A stretch of DNA of 64,000 bases from Natronincola peptidivorans. GTDB taxonomy: Bacteria > Bacillota > Clostridia > Peptostreptococcales > Natronincolaceae. A model generated the notes under the pieces. It was not told the DNA's origin. It did not search any database and worked only from the letters and a program-made list of their open reading frames with translations. The stretch covers positions 62,001-126,000 of the forward strand of contig NZ_FOHU01000008.1 in NCBI RefSeq assembly GCF_900111615.1. The letters run 5' to 3'. A program made the position numbers and the translations under genes. Below, piece after piece: positions 1 through 8,479 of this stretch; within the stretch, counting starts at the first letter, position 1; each line of letters begins with the position of its first letter.

Positions 1-791
<791 letters not shown>

Positions 792-810
792 TTATATCCC
801 TCTTCCTTTG

Positions 811-1629
811 CTATTGTATCCTAGCCTTATCATCACCATACTGCTTTATCAACTCTTGAGTAATAGTATTTGCATTTAAATCTAGTTTTTTACCATCTAT
901 TTCAGCAACTGGCATAATCTCCAGTAAAGAATTGGTTACAAAGACTTCCTCTGCCATCATTAGATCCTGCTTTGTGTATTCTCCAATCTCGATATTTAAC
1001 TTTAATGCTTTGATCAACTCTATTATTCTTTGTCGCATAATTCCAGGTAATAACCCACAGCTGATAGAAGGTGTAAAAATAGTGTCTCCCTTTACAAAAA
1101 AGATATTGGATAGGCTTCCTTCACATAGTTTATCATAAATATTGACATATACTGCCTCTTGGTATCCTTGTGCCAAGGCCTGCTGCCGAACAAGATGGTT
1201 TTCCATATAATTATTGGATTTTATATAGGTTAATAATGCATAAGGATTTCGTTTAGCATCAGTAAAAGTAATTCTAAATCCTCTTTGGGAGTCTTCTTTT
1301 TTATAATGATTCTCCCTTGTGGAAACAATTAATCTAGTTTTTTCTTTCTCTTTAACACATGTTATCCTTAGCACACCGGAGGAAAGCTGATTTGCTTTAA
1401 TTAACTCTTGACAATACTGCTCTACAACAGGATCCTCTATCTCTAAAGACATATTTATCTTTTTCAAAGATATCTTCATTCTTTCCAAATGCTCTTGAAA
1501 ATAATGAATTCTATTTTCTTGGAATTTAATTGTCTCAAATAATCCATAACCATAGATGAAGCCTTCACTGTCAAGGTTTATAGAGGCTTGTTTTAACGGT
1601 ATCAGCTGACCGTTGATGGAAATATACAT
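811..1629 (-). CDS. pabC: Aminodeoxychorismate lyase (class IV aminotransferase fold)
   Basis: This 272-residue protein belongs to the fold-type IV PLP enzymes (branched-chain aminotransferase/ADC lyase). The visible pattern is the N-terminal IYGYGLFETIKF, a conserved lysine in YIKSNNYMEN that should carry PLP, and the C-terminal GSLSNIFFVKG and GLLPGIMRQRIIEL blocks. Family members include D-amino-acid and branched-chain aminotransferases, so sequence alone does not fix the substrate. Its place directly after pabA and pabB and before folE makes 4-amino-4-deoxychorismate lyase, which releases pyruvate and p-aminobenzoate, by far the best call. Confidence 0.93.
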   Translation of the reverse strand: MYISINGQLIPLKQASINLDSEGFIYGYGLFETIKFQENRIHYFQEHLERMKISLKKINMSLEIEDPVVEQYCQELIKANQLSSGVLRITCVKEKEKTRLIVSTRENHYKKEDSQRGFRITFTDAKRNPYALLTYIKSNNYMENHLVRQQALAQGYQEAVYVNIYDKLCEGSLSNIFFVKGDTIFTPSISCGLLPGIMRQRIIELIKALKLNIEIGEYTKQDLMMAEEVFVTNSLLEIMPVAEIDGKKLDLNANTITQELIKQYGDDKARIQ

Positions 1630-1665
1630 ATTTCATCACCTTCATTTTTATATAGTACCTACAAA

Positions 1666-3039
1666 CTAACTGTTTAAGGCTTGTATTAATGCCCTGGCTT
1701 TGTGAAGTGTTTCCTCATATTCTTCCTCTGCATCAGAATCCCACACAATTCCTCCACCAACTTGAAAATAAGCCTGATTATTCTTACATAGAATGGTGCG
1801 TATAACGATATTTAAGTCCATATCTCCATTCAATCCTATATATCCAATAGAGCCCGTATAAACATTTCTTTGGGTAGGCTCTAACTCATCTATGATTTCC
1901 ATTGCACGTATTTTAGGTGCTCCGGTTATAGACCCTCCAGGGAAAGTAGCTTTAATGGCATCTATCACATCGCAATCCTTTCGTAGCTCTCCCTCTATAG
2001 TAGCCACTAAATGATAGACCGTTGGATACTTTTCCAAATGAAAAAGCTCTGTCACCTTTACTGTACCCGTCTCTGCTACTCTGCCTAAATCATTCCTCTC
2101 TAAATCTACAATCATCAATAATTCTGCTTTATCCTTCTCACTGTTTAGCAGCTGATTTTTATTTGAATTATCCTCTTCAATGGTTTTTCCTCTAGGTCTA
2201 GTCCCTTTAATAGGTCGAGTTTCCATGATACCATCCTTTATTCGAATAAACCGTTCTGGCGAACTGCTAACAATATGACCTTCTCCAAAATTAATAAAAC
2301 TGGCAAAGGGGGCAGGATTAATCCTCCTAAGCTTTCCATACAATTCATAGGGGGAATCCTTCATAGTACACTGAAACCTTTGGGTTAGGTTAGCTTGATA
2401 GATATCCCCTGCTTTTATATAGTTCTTTATCTTATTTACTGACTTTATATAAGCTTCCTTCGTGAAGTTTGATTTCATTTCTACTGATTTGTCTGATGCA
2501 AAATCTATATTTATGGACACACCTTTTTTCTCTTCTTCATCTATATGGCGGGCTATTCTATCAACGAGAGATTTAGCCTCCTCTCTTATGCCCAAAGCTA
2601 CAACATAGGTGGTATCTTCTTTATGATCAATAACAACAATTCCATCATAGAGTCCCAAGAAGCTGTCAGGAATCTCTATATCATCAACAGCGGTTCTAGG
2701 AAGTTTTTCAATATGATGACATAAATCATAGCCAAGATATCCTACAAAACCACCAACAAAAGGAATGTCACTTTTATAATCTAGACTATATCTTGAATAA
2801 ATCTTTCTGAGGATATCTAAAGGGTTACCAGAATAACTAGTTCTTTTGCCATTTTCTACAACCTGTATTTTATTATTTTTACTTTTAAAAACTACAGCAG
2901 GATCAAATCCGATAAAAGAATACCTTCCTAGTTTTTCATGATCCATACCGCTATCTAAAATAAAGCTATAAGGTTTTTCTTTAAAAATGGAAAATAGCTG
3001 AAAGCAGCTTAATCCTGTATTTATTTTTTGAATATACAT
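1666..3039 (-). CDS. pabB: Aminodeoxychorismate synthase component I
   Basis: This chorismate-utilising enzyme of about 457 residues pairs with PabA to aminate chorismate to 4-amino-4-deoxychorismate. The motif PIKGTRPRG marks PabB: the lysine sits where anthranilate synthase TrpE normally has alanine (PIAGTR). The C-terminal half carries the family blocks LLNSEKDKAELLMIVDLERNDLG and FPGGSITGAPKIRAMEII in shortened form. A start four codons further upstream is possible as GTG, but a GGAGG followed by AATAT points to the ATG at 3037-3039. It follows pabA closely and is followed by pabC, forming a compact pABA synthesis block. Confidence 0.95.
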   Translation of the reverse strand: MYIQKINTGLSCFQLFSIFKEKPYSFILDSGMDHEKLGRYSFIGFDPAVVFKSKNNKIQVVENGKRTSYSGNPLDILRKIYSRYSLDYKSDIPFVGGFVGYLGYDLCHHIEKLPRTAVDDIEIPDSFLGLYDGIVVIDHKEDTTYVVALGIREEAKSLVDRIARHIDEEEKKGVSINIDFASDKSVEMKSNFTKEAYIKSVNKIKNYIKAGDIYQANLTQRFQCTMKDSPYELYGKLRRINPAPFASFINFGEGHIVSSSPERFIRIKDGIMETRPIKGTRPRGKTIEEDNSNKNQLLNSEKDKAELLMIVDLERNDLGRVAETGTVKVTELFHLEKYPTVYHLVATIEGELRKDCDVIDAIKATFPGGSITGAPKIRAMEIIDELEPTQRNVYTGSIGYIGLNGDMDLNIVIRTILCKNNQAYFQVGGGIVWDSDAEEEYEETLHKARALIQALNS

Positions 3040-3056
3040 ATATTCCTCCACTTTTG

Positions 3057-3629
3057 CTATTTTTTAGCTGAAATTAGAAAATTGTTTAATAGCTCCATTC
3101 CCATCTCTGTAAGAATTGCTTCAGGATGGAACTGAACCCCTTCTAAATTATACGCTTTATGTTTTATACCCATAATTTCTCCCTGAAAAGTCTCTGCAGT
3201 AATCTCAAAGCACTCCGGCAGCGAAGCTTTATCTAACACTAAAGAATGGTATCTAGTAACCTTTAGTGGATTTCTCAAATCTTTGAAAATCCCTTCATTT
3301 GTATGCTTTATTGGATGAACCTTCCCATGAACAGGCTCTATGGCTTTGATTACTTTCCCTCCAAAGGCTTGTCCTATGGTTTGATGCCCTAAACAAATTC
3401 CAAGTATTGGTATTAACCCTTTAAACCTGTTCACTATATCTAAGCAAATACCTGCTTCATTTGGTGTGCAGGGGCCGGGAGATAATACAATCATCTGGGG
3501 ATTTAAACTTTCTACTTCCTCCAGTGTAATACAATCATTTCTATAAACCAATACTTCTCCTTTTAGAGAAGCTAAGTATTGCGTCAAATTATAAGTAAAG
3601 GAATCGTAGTTATCAATCATTAATATCAA
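3057..3629 (-). CDS. pabA: Aminodeoxychorismate synthase component II (glutamine amidotransferase)
   Basis: This class I glutamine amidotransferase supplies ammonia to PabB. Starting at TTG 3627-3629 gives MILMIDNYDSFTYNL, the usual family N-terminus, and places the catalytic triad at Cys79 (GICLGHQ), His168 and Glu170 (VQFHPEA). AAGGAG at 3638-3643 is 8 nt from that TTG. The in-frame GTG at 3636-3638 overlaps the ribosome binding site and is too close to it, and the ATG at codon 4 is too far. The same subunit could also serve anthranilate synthase, but no trp genes are present and the neighbouring pabB argues for folate. It is the first gene of the operon. Confidence 0.93.
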   Translation of the reverse strand: MILMIDNYDSFTYNLTQYLASLKGEVLVYRNDCITLEEVESLNPQMIVLSPGPCTPNEAGICLDIVNRFKGLIPILGICLGHQTIGQAFGGKVIKAIEPVHGKVHPIKHTNEGIFKDLRNPLKVTRYHSLVLDKASLPECFEITAETFQGEIMGIKHKAYNLEGVQFHPEAILTEMGMELLNNFLISAKK

Positions 3630-3675
3630 ATGTCTCACTCCTTATGAAGACAAACATAGTTTCTATTCCAAGTAA

Positions 3676-3705
3676 ATTATACACGTTAATAAGCTTTATC
3701 GTCAA
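3676..3705 (-). promoter_or_regulatory. Predicted sigma-A promoter of the pab-fol operon
   Basis: On the minus strand TTGACG (3700-3705) is separated by 18 nt from a perfect TATAAT (3676-3681). Transcription would start about 40 nt before the pabA TTG codon. No riboswitch or operator is evident in the short leader. Confidence 0.7.
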
Positions 3706-3742
3706 ACTTAAATCCTTTAGCTTTTTAATAGATTACTTCCAA

Positions 3743-3767
3743 TAAAAAAACACCTCTTTGACAGAGG
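3743..3767 (-). terminator. Small intrinsic terminator after the HD-domain gene
   Basis: CCTCT/AGAGG arms with a 5-nt loop are followed on the minus strand by seven T residues. It lies about 90 nt beyond the stop of the leftward gene at 3858-4337 and just before the pab promoter, so it separates the two units. Confidence 0.55.
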
Positions 3768-3857
3768 CTGAATCTGGTCAAGCAATAGAAGCATGTAGTA
3801 TTTTTACTGCCTATCATTTTTATAGCTTATAAGATCACTCTATTTTATGTTCTTTAA

Positions 3858-4337
3858 TCAATACTGAATTTGTGGTTTTTTACCTTCCTTATACTTTTTA
3901 CAGTCTGAAAGCTTATGACACTTTACACATAAACGTGATTTTTTATCACCTTCATATAGGCTGATATCAAGTTCAGTTTCAAGATCTTTACCCTTGCGAT
4001 GTTTTTTTATAGCATCTGAAATAGTTTTAGTTTCCTCTGGAGAAAAGCCGCATTCCTCTAGTAGATCCTCCGCTACCTTTGCACTTGCTATTGCATGATT
4101 TACTCCTTCTAAATATTGTTTCCATTTAGCTATATCATGCAGTAAAGCAGCTGCATAAATCATTTCCTTTGATACCTTATATCTTCTTTCCAGCGCTATG
4201 ATATAACCTACCCGTGCTACAGCTAAAAAATGCTGTAAATCATGTCGACAGAAGCCTCTTTTTTCTTCGGCTCTACTATTGTTTTCAAGATGATGATTAT
4301 ATTCATCATGGTTTAGTATTCTTTTGATTCTCTCCAT
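3858..4337 (-). CDS. HD-domain hydrolase with C-terminal cysteine cluster
   Basis: The 159-residue protein carries an HD phosphohydrolase core: an early histidine pair in CRHDLQHFLAVARV (about 30-43), the central AALLHDIAKW (about 63-72) that gives the metal-binding His-Asp, and a downstream H in KKHRKG. The last 25 residues contain CVKCHKLSDCKKY, a compact cysteine set that could bind a metal or be redox active. HD proteins cleave phosphomonoesters or phosphodiesters of nucleotides, but the substrate cannot be assigned here. The ATG has a perfect AGGAGG 7 nt upstream. It appears to be a single-gene unit with its own terminator. Confidence 0.8.
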   Translation of the reverse strand: MERIKRILNHDEYNHHLENNSRAEEKRGFCRHDLQHFLAVARVGYIIALERRYKVSKEMIYAAALLHDIAKWKQYLEGVNHAIASAKVAEDLLEECGFSPEETKTISDAIKKHRKGKDLETELDISLYEGDKKSRLCVKCHKLSDCKKYKEGKKPQIQY

Positions 4338-4419
4338 ATTGCTACCTCCTGATTCTTCCCTTTATACTACTATATCATTATTGAATAGAGTTTTGAAAGT
4401 AATCTTTCAGCACATCCTG

Positions 4420-4542
4420 TAGACTGTTCAAAAATTTTCAGCTTGGAGACGCAAAAACCCCAGCGACTGTAGCGTATACGCAATACGTAAAGGCGCTGGG
4501 GTTTTGAAGCAACGAAAAAGATGGAGGCTTTTCAATAGTCTA
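4420..4542. repeat. MITE-like dispersed element, copy 1
   Basis: This 123-bp element is bounded by an imperfect inverted repeat, TAGACTGTTCAAAA at the left and TTTTCAATAGTCTA at the right. It contains an internal hairpin with arms AAAAACCCCAGCG (4453-4465) and CGCTGGGGTTTT (4494-4505) around a GCGTATACGCAATACG segment. A second copy lies in opposite orientation at 6010-6133. The copies share nearly all of their sequence, with scattered substitutions mostly in the hairpin arms and termini. There is no coding capacity, so it would have to be mobilised in trans. Confidence 0.8.
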
Positions 4543-4586
4543 AAGCCAGTCAAAATATGAACTGGCTTTAGTAAATGACTTTTTTC

Positions 4587-5396
4587 TTAAATATTGATAC
4601 CATAGAATATCTCTGTCATCTCTTTATTTAATTTTTCAAAGATCTCTCTCTTTTCCTCTTCAGATAAATCTTCTTCTCTAATCTCAAAAAGATAATTATC
4701 AAGATCTATATCCTTTATCTTCATTTTAGTATGAAAAATATTTGATTGATAAATATTCATATCAATAAGGCTATACTTTTTTATTGTATTATCTTCAACA
4801 AAATCCTGTATAGAGCTGATTTCATGGTCAATAAAATATTTTTCTCCTTCAATATCTCGAGTATATCCCCTAACTCTATAATCTATCGTAATGATATCGG
4901 AATCAAAGCAGCTTATTAGATAGTTTAGGGCATTTAGTGGAGAAATAGTACCGCATGTGGAGACATCAATATCCACTCTGAAGGTACTTATATTATTTTC
5001 AGGATGACTTTCAGGATACGTATGCACAGTTACATGGCTCTTATCTAAATGTCCTACTATATTTTCTCGGGTAGGTGTTAGCTCGCCACGATTGCAGGAT
5101 GGATCTAGCACATATACAGGGACCTCTTCTTCAGAAATTAATAGAGTTACACTTGCTCCCTGGGGGTCATAGTCCTGTTTTGCAATATTTAACACACTGG
5201 CTCCTATACCTTCTGTAACATCCTTCAAGATCTTTGTAAGCCTTTCAGAATTATATTGCTCATCAATATATTCAATATACTTTTTTCGATCTTCTTTTGT
5301 TTTGGTATAACAAATGTCGTAAATATTGAAACTTAAAGATTTAGTTAGATTATTGAACCCATAGAGTTTTAATTTGTTATTCGTTAATTTTGCCAA
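4587..5396 (-). CDS. speD: S-adenosylmethionine decarboxylase proenzyme (long, E. coli-type)
   Basis: The 269-residue protein matches the Gram-negative-type SpeD rather than the short Bacillus form. The self-cleavage site is visible as [17 protein letters not shown], so Ser120 should become the pyruvoyl group after cleavage of Lys119-Ser120. It supplies decarboxylated SAM as aminopropyl donor for spermidine. The start is a TTG (5394-5396) preceded by GGGGA; no in-frame ATG gives the family N-terminus. No spermidine synthase (speE) gene is adjacent, but an Orn/Lys/Arg decarboxylase lies about 1.4 kb away on the same strand, consistent with a dispersed polyamine set. Confidence 0.95.
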   Translation of the reverse strand: MAKLTNNKLKLYGFNNLTKSLSFNIYDICYTKTKEDRKKYIEYIDEQYNSERLTKILKDVTEGIGASVLNIAKQDYDPQGASVTLLISEEEVPVYVLDPSCNRGELTPTRENIVGHLDKSHVTVHTYPESHPENNISTFRVDIDVSTCGTISPLNALNYLISCFDSDIITIDYRVRGYTRDIEGEKYFIDHEISSIQDFVEDNTIKKYSLIDMNIYQSNIFHTKMKIKDIDLDNYLFEIREEDLSEEEKREIFEKLNKEMTEIFYGINI

Positions 5397-5664
5397 CCGT
5401 ATTCCCCATTTCTAACTATATTCTCTATGTATTATACATCTTCTATTTATAAAGTCAAGTCTTGTCATTATTTTTCCAATGATTATATTGATTTTTTATA
5501 GCCATCATTATTTATCCTTTGCAATTGTGAAATATCTATTCTATAAATATTGCTCTCCTTTTTTTATATGTATAATCTCTAATTTTACATTGTTATGCAT
5601 TTTATAGCATAATATCTTATTTAACCTGATTTTCCTACATTTTTCTTTGACTTTTCTGTAAAAT
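5397..5664. other. AT-rich intergenic stretch between speD and the Spo0E-like gene
   Basis: No gene, RNA or convincing promoter was recognised here. The stretch is very AT-rich and separates two genes that diverge (speD leftward, the Spo0E-like gene rightward). A TTGAC-containing segment near 5648 could be part of the promoter of the rightward gene, but no well-spaced -10 box is clear. Confidence 0.4.
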
Positions 5665-5686
5665 GATGATAGCACAGCAGGCTAAA
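5665..5686. repeat. Left arm of an inverted repeat framing the Spo0E-like gene
   Basis: GATGATA followed by GCACAGCAGGCTAAA. The reverse complement of 5929-5952 gives GATGATTAA then GCACAGCAGGCTAAA, so the two arms match over the 15-nt core plus GATGAT, with a small indel between. The arms lie 242 nt apart with the short gene 5736-5909 between them. Confidence 0.8.
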
Positions 5687-5735
5687 TGTAAATCTATTAT
5701 TCAATTACTAGTTTTAGGAAAGGAGGTGAATAAGT

Positions 5736-5909
5736 ATGATACATCAGACAAAAGACCATCGATTACCATTTGAAGAAATTGAAAAAACCCGTAGACAGCT
5801 CCATCGATTGATTCAAACAAAAAAAGGCAATTTGTTAGACCCAGAAGTAATCACTTTAAGTAAGCATCTAGATAGCTTACTAACTGTAGCCCATAGAAAG
5901 AAAAAATAG
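5736..5909 (+). CDS. Spo0E-family aspartyl-phosphate phosphatase (small)
   Basis: This 57-residue gene starts at ATG 5736 behind a perfect AAAGGAGGTG and ends at TAG 5907-5909. The protein has the two-helix pattern of the Spo0E family: an N-terminal helix EEIEKTRRQLHRLIQ, a turn around GNLLDPEV, and a second helix with LSKHLDSLL, which corresponds to the family's S-x-x-L-D motif. Members remove phosphate from Spo0A~P and so delay sporulation. The lysine replaces the glutamine usually seen in SQELD. The gene is monocistronic and is framed by a 22-nt inverted repeat, which is unusual. Confidence 0.8.
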   Translation: MIHQTKDHRLPFEEIEKTRRQLHRLIQTKKGNLLDPEVITLSKHLDSLLTVAHRKKK

Positions 5910-5928
5910 TAGTTAAATAATACCATTG

Positions 5929-5952
5929 TTTAGCCTGCTGTGCTTAATCATC
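5929..5952. repeat. Right arm of the inverted repeat framing the Spo0E-like gene
   Basis: TTTAGCCTGCTGTGC followed by TTAATCATC, the inverted partner of 5665-5686. It begins 19 nt after the stop codon. Transcription through both arms would allow a very large stem enclosing the whole gene. Confidence 0.8.
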
Positions 5953-5980
5953 TATAGGTCAAATCCATAAAAAAACAAGC

Positions 5981-6009
5981 AAAGCATCTGCTTTTTTAGC
6001 AGATGCTTT
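5981..6009. terminator. Terminator-like hairpin, first of two identical copies
   Basis: AAAGCATCTGC and GCAGATGCTTT form a perfect 11-bp stem around a T-rich loop, followed by TT on the plus strand. It probably ends the Spo0E-like transcript. The same 29 bp recur exactly at 6161-6189. Confidence 0.6.
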
Positions 6010-6133
6010 TAGACTGTTGAAAAACCTCCATCTTCTTCGTTGCTTCAAAAACCCAGCACCTTTACGTATTACGTATACGCTGCAGTCGCTGGGTTTTCTT
6101 GCGCCTTGAATCTGAAGATTTTTGAACAGTCTA
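6010..6133. repeat. MITE-like dispersed element, copy 2 (inverted relative to copy 1)
   Basis: This 124-bp element runs from TAGACTGTTGAAAA to TTTTTGAACAGTCTA and is the reverse complement of the element at 4420-4542, with scattered differences. The internal hairpin here is AAAACCCAGC...GCTGGGTTTT. It abuts the first copy of a duplicated 29-bp hairpin. A spurious leftward reading frame (5959-6162) crosses it and is not a gene. Confidence 0.8.
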
Positions 6134-6189
6134 GAGGTTGTTGACCTTTTCAACAACCTCAAAGCATCTGCTTTTTTAGCAGATGCTTT
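6134..6189. terminator. Palindrome plus second copy of the duplicated hairpin, downstream of ndk
   Basis: GAGGTTGTTGA and its inverted partner TCAACAACCTC form one hairpin (about 6134-6160). It is directly followed by the second copy of the 29-bp AAAGCATCTGC hairpin at 6161-6189. On the minus strand this pair follows the ndk stop codon by about 60 nt and probably terminates ndk. Confidence 0.5.
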
Positions 6190-6250
6190 GAGGTTGTGTT
6201 GATTATTATTTTATTGTCTATAGAAATATCCTCATAATTAATTGTTCTAT

Positions 6251-6652
6251 TTATTTAGAAAACCAAATTTTTATTTCTCTCTCAGCTGTATCTACAGCAT
6301 CAGAAGCATGAATTATATTTTTTGTCATGGTATTGGCAAAATCACCTCTTATTGTTCCTGGCATGGCTTTTCTAGGGTCTTTATCTCCTACCATTAACCT
6401 GATTACTTCTATAACGTTTTCACCTTCTACTACCATAGCCATGACAGGCCCTTCTAAGATAAAATCTACTAACTCTTGAAAATAAGGTCTTCCTTTATGC
6501 TCTGCATAATGCTCTTCTACAGTAGCTCTACTAGGTGTAGCCAGCTTTGCTTCTAAAAGAATAAAGCCTTTTTTTTCAAATCTGCTGATGATTTCACCCA
6601 CTAAACCTCGCTGAACTCCATCACTCTTAATCATTACAAAAGACTGTTGCAT
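6251..6652 (-). CDS. ndk: Nucleoside diphosphate kinase
   Basis: The 133-residue protein is a slightly short but complete NDK, which transfers the gamma phosphate between nucleoside di- and triphosphates through a phosphohistidine. The active-site motif NIIHASD places the catalytic histidine at residue 115. KSDGVQRGLVGEII near the N-terminus and RKAMPGTIRGDF (nucleotide binding) are also present. A GGGGGA ribosome binding site precedes the ATG. It stands alone between the MITE region and the decarboxylase terminator. Confidence 0.97.
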   Translation of the reverse strand: MQQSFVMIKSDGVQRGLVGEIISRFEKKGFILLEAKLATPSRATVEEHYAEHKGRPYFQELVDFILEGPVMAMVVEGENVIEVIRLMVGDKDPRKAMPGTIRGDFANTMTKNIIHASDAVDTAEREIKIWFSK

Positions 6653-6753
6653 ACATAATCTCCCCCTGTTTTGTTAAATTATAAACATTAAAATAATAAC
6701 GAATATTATATCAAATTTGCTTGCAATTTACAAAACAAAGATGTTGATTCAAT

Positions 6754-6792
6754 AAAAAAGAACCGGTTTCTAGTTTTTAAAAACCGATTCTT
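6754..6792 (-). terminator. Intrinsic terminator of the Orn/Lys/Arg decarboxylase gene
   Basis: Arms AAGAACCGGTTT and AAACCGATTCTT pair with one mismatch, with T residues following on the minus strand. It lies 20 nt beyond the stop codon at 6812. Confidence 0.75.
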
Positions 6793-6811
6793 AGCATATA
6801 GTTTTTACATT

Positions 6812-8305
6812 TTATGCAGATGTTATTATATCCAACTGTCTATAGTCATTTATTACTCTAATATAGTTAACTTCCGGATCATCTGTCCCTTGGACATAGA
6901 GGCCAGCCTTTTTTAGAGTCTCTATATATTCTATGATTTCGTCTGTAATAATCTCCCCTGGACAAAGGACTGGAATCCCTGGAGGATATGCTAATAAAAA
7001 TTCTCCACTGATTTCTCCTACACTATCTTCTAACAAGATGGAAACTGTGCCACCATTGAAGGCATCTCTTGGAGATAAGACTCTCAATGGAATCTTGGGA
7101 ATATCTACAATCTCAAGTTTTGTTCTATCGCTATTGCTATAAATTTTGCTTATTTCCTTTAAGGCTGCTATTAAAGTATCTACTTTTTCTTTCGTATCTC
7201 CTATGGAAAACACACAAAGCACATTATATAAATCCGACATTTCAGGCTGAACAAAGTATTTTTCAGCAAGAATTTTTTCCATCTCATGTCCGGTAATTCC
7301 AAGCTCTTTACAAGTGATGGTTATCTTCGTTGGGTCAAAATCATAAGCCCCTTCTTTCCCTACAATCTCTTCCCCAAAACAAAACAGCCCATTAATACTG
7401 TTGATTTCAGTCCTTGCGTATTTGGCTAAGGCTATTGCTTCACTTAAAATCTCTTGTCCCTCCGTTGCCATTTGCATCCTTGCAGCATCTAAGGAGGCTA
7501 AGAGAATATAGGATGGACTTGTGGTTTGCAGGAGGTTCATCATGGTTTTTACTCGATTTACATCAATCAATCCCTCTTTTATCTGCAGCATAGAGCTCTG
7601 GGTAAGGGAACCAATAATCTTATGGGTGCTCTGGGCACACATATCTGCACCAGCCTCCATAGCTGATATAGGGAGCTTATCATGAAAATGCAAATGAGGT
7701 CCATGGGCTTCATCTACAATCAGAGGTATGCCATAGCTATGGACAATATCTGCGATTCTTTCGATATCTGTGGAAACTCCATAGTAGGTTGGATTTATTA
7801 TCAAAACCGCCTTTGCATCACTGTTCTGTTCTAGTGTTGTCTTTACTGTTTCAGGAGTAACATTAAGGGCAACTCCTATATTGTTATCAATTTCAGGCTG
7901 CATATAAACTGGCATAGCACCACTAAGTATGATACCAGCAGTAACTGATTTATGCACATTTCTTGGGAGGATAATTTTATCTCCAGCACCCACTACACTC
8001 ATGATCATGGCTTGAATGGCTCCTGAGGTGCCATGAACACAAAACAAGGTATGATCCGCATTATTGGCATCAGCTGCTAAGGTCTGGGCTTCTTTAATGA
8101 CTCCAGTTGGCTTATGCAAGCTATCTACCTGCTGGAACACTGTAACATCAATAGCCATCACATTTGTTCCTATAAAATCCTTGAATTTACTTACCATTCC
8201 CTGCCCTTTTTTGTGACCAGGTACATGAAAGGGAACCGTATCATTTTTTACATAATCCAACAGAGCATCCAATAACGGGGTTTGTGTTTGATCAAGTTTG
8301 TACAT
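6812..8305 (-). CDS. speA: Orn/Lys/Arg decarboxylase, probably arginine decarboxylase
   Basis: This 497-residue PLP enzyme is of the Bacillus SpeA/YaaO type (fold type I). Key sites are FHVPGHKKG near residue 27, DEAHG at 198-202 and the Schiff-base lysine Lys229 in STHKIIGS. It lacks the extra N-terminal receiver-like domain of the enterobacterial inducible forms. Arginine, lysine and ornithine enzymes cannot be separated by eye; arginine is favoured by the family and the nearby speD. The start chosen is the ATG giving MYKLDQTQTPL; an ATG 11 codons upstream has no ribosome binding site. The ~110-nt leader has hairpin potential (see 8344-8379). Confidence 0.9.
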   Translation of the reverse strand: MYKLDQTQTPLLDALLDYVKNDTVPFHVPGHKKGQGMVSKFKDFIGTNVMAIDVTVFQQVDSLHKPTGVIKEAQTLAADANNADHTLFCVHGTSGAIQAMIMSVVGAGDKIILPRNVHKSVTAGIILSGAMPVYMQPEIDNNIGVALNVTPETVKTTLEQNSDAKAVLIINPTYYGVSTDIERIADIVHSYGIPLIVDEAHGPHLHFHDKLPISAMEAGADMCAQSTHKIIGSLTQSSMLQIKEGLIDVNRVKTMMNLLQTTSPSYILLASLDAARMQMATEGQEILSEAIALAKYARTEINSINGLFCFGEEIVGKEGAYDFDPTKITITCKELGITGHEMEKILAEKYFVQPEMSDLYNVLCVFSIGDTKEKVDTLIAALKEISKIYSNSDRTKLEIVDIPKIPLRVLSPRDAFNGGTVSILLEDSVGEISGEFLLAYPPGIPVLCPGEIITDEIIEYIETLKKAGLYVQGTDDPEVNYIRVINDYRQLDIITSA

Positions 8306-8343
8306 AAATCGACACCAGCCTTTCCTCATTTTGTTCAAGAAAA

Positions 8344-8379
8344 AAAACCCTTACTTCGTTGCATTAGTTTTGGGCTTTT
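8344..8379 (-). promoter_or_regulatory. Possible attenuator-like hairpin in the decarboxylase leader
   Basis: In the leader RNA, AAAAGCCC (8379-8372) can pair with GGGTTTT (8350-8344) around a 21-nt loop and is followed by a run of T. The stem is weak (three G-C pairs plus A-T pairs with a bulge). Its position between a good promoter and the start codon suggests possible leader control, but no known riboswitch class was recognised. Confidence 0.3.
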
Positions 8380-8423
8380 GCAGAGCGCTAGACAGGCTTT
8401 TTATTTTTTAAATTCCATAAACA

Positions 8424-8452
8424 ATTATAAGACAAATCCATCTAAAATACAA
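8424..8452 (-). promoter_or_regulatory. Predicted sigma-A promoter of the decarboxylase gene
   Basis: TTGTAT (8447-8452) and a perfect TATAAT (8424-8429) on the minus strand are separated by 17 nt. The predicted transcript has a leader of about 110 nt. Confidence 0.7.
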
Positions 8453-8479
8453 TGTTTTTTCAAAGGTTTTGCATGGTAT

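Noticed and set aside
5959-6162. Leftward 67-residue reading frame across MITE copy 2
   Set aside because: It lies inside the repeat and hairpins, has no ribosome binding site, and its composition reflects the repeat rather than a protein.
8372-8400. Resemblance of the decarboxylase leader (CTAGC ... AAAACTAA) to a preQ1-I riboswitch
   Set aside because: The required first stem around the CTAGC loop cannot be formed, and the gene is unrelated to queuosine. Only the short words match.
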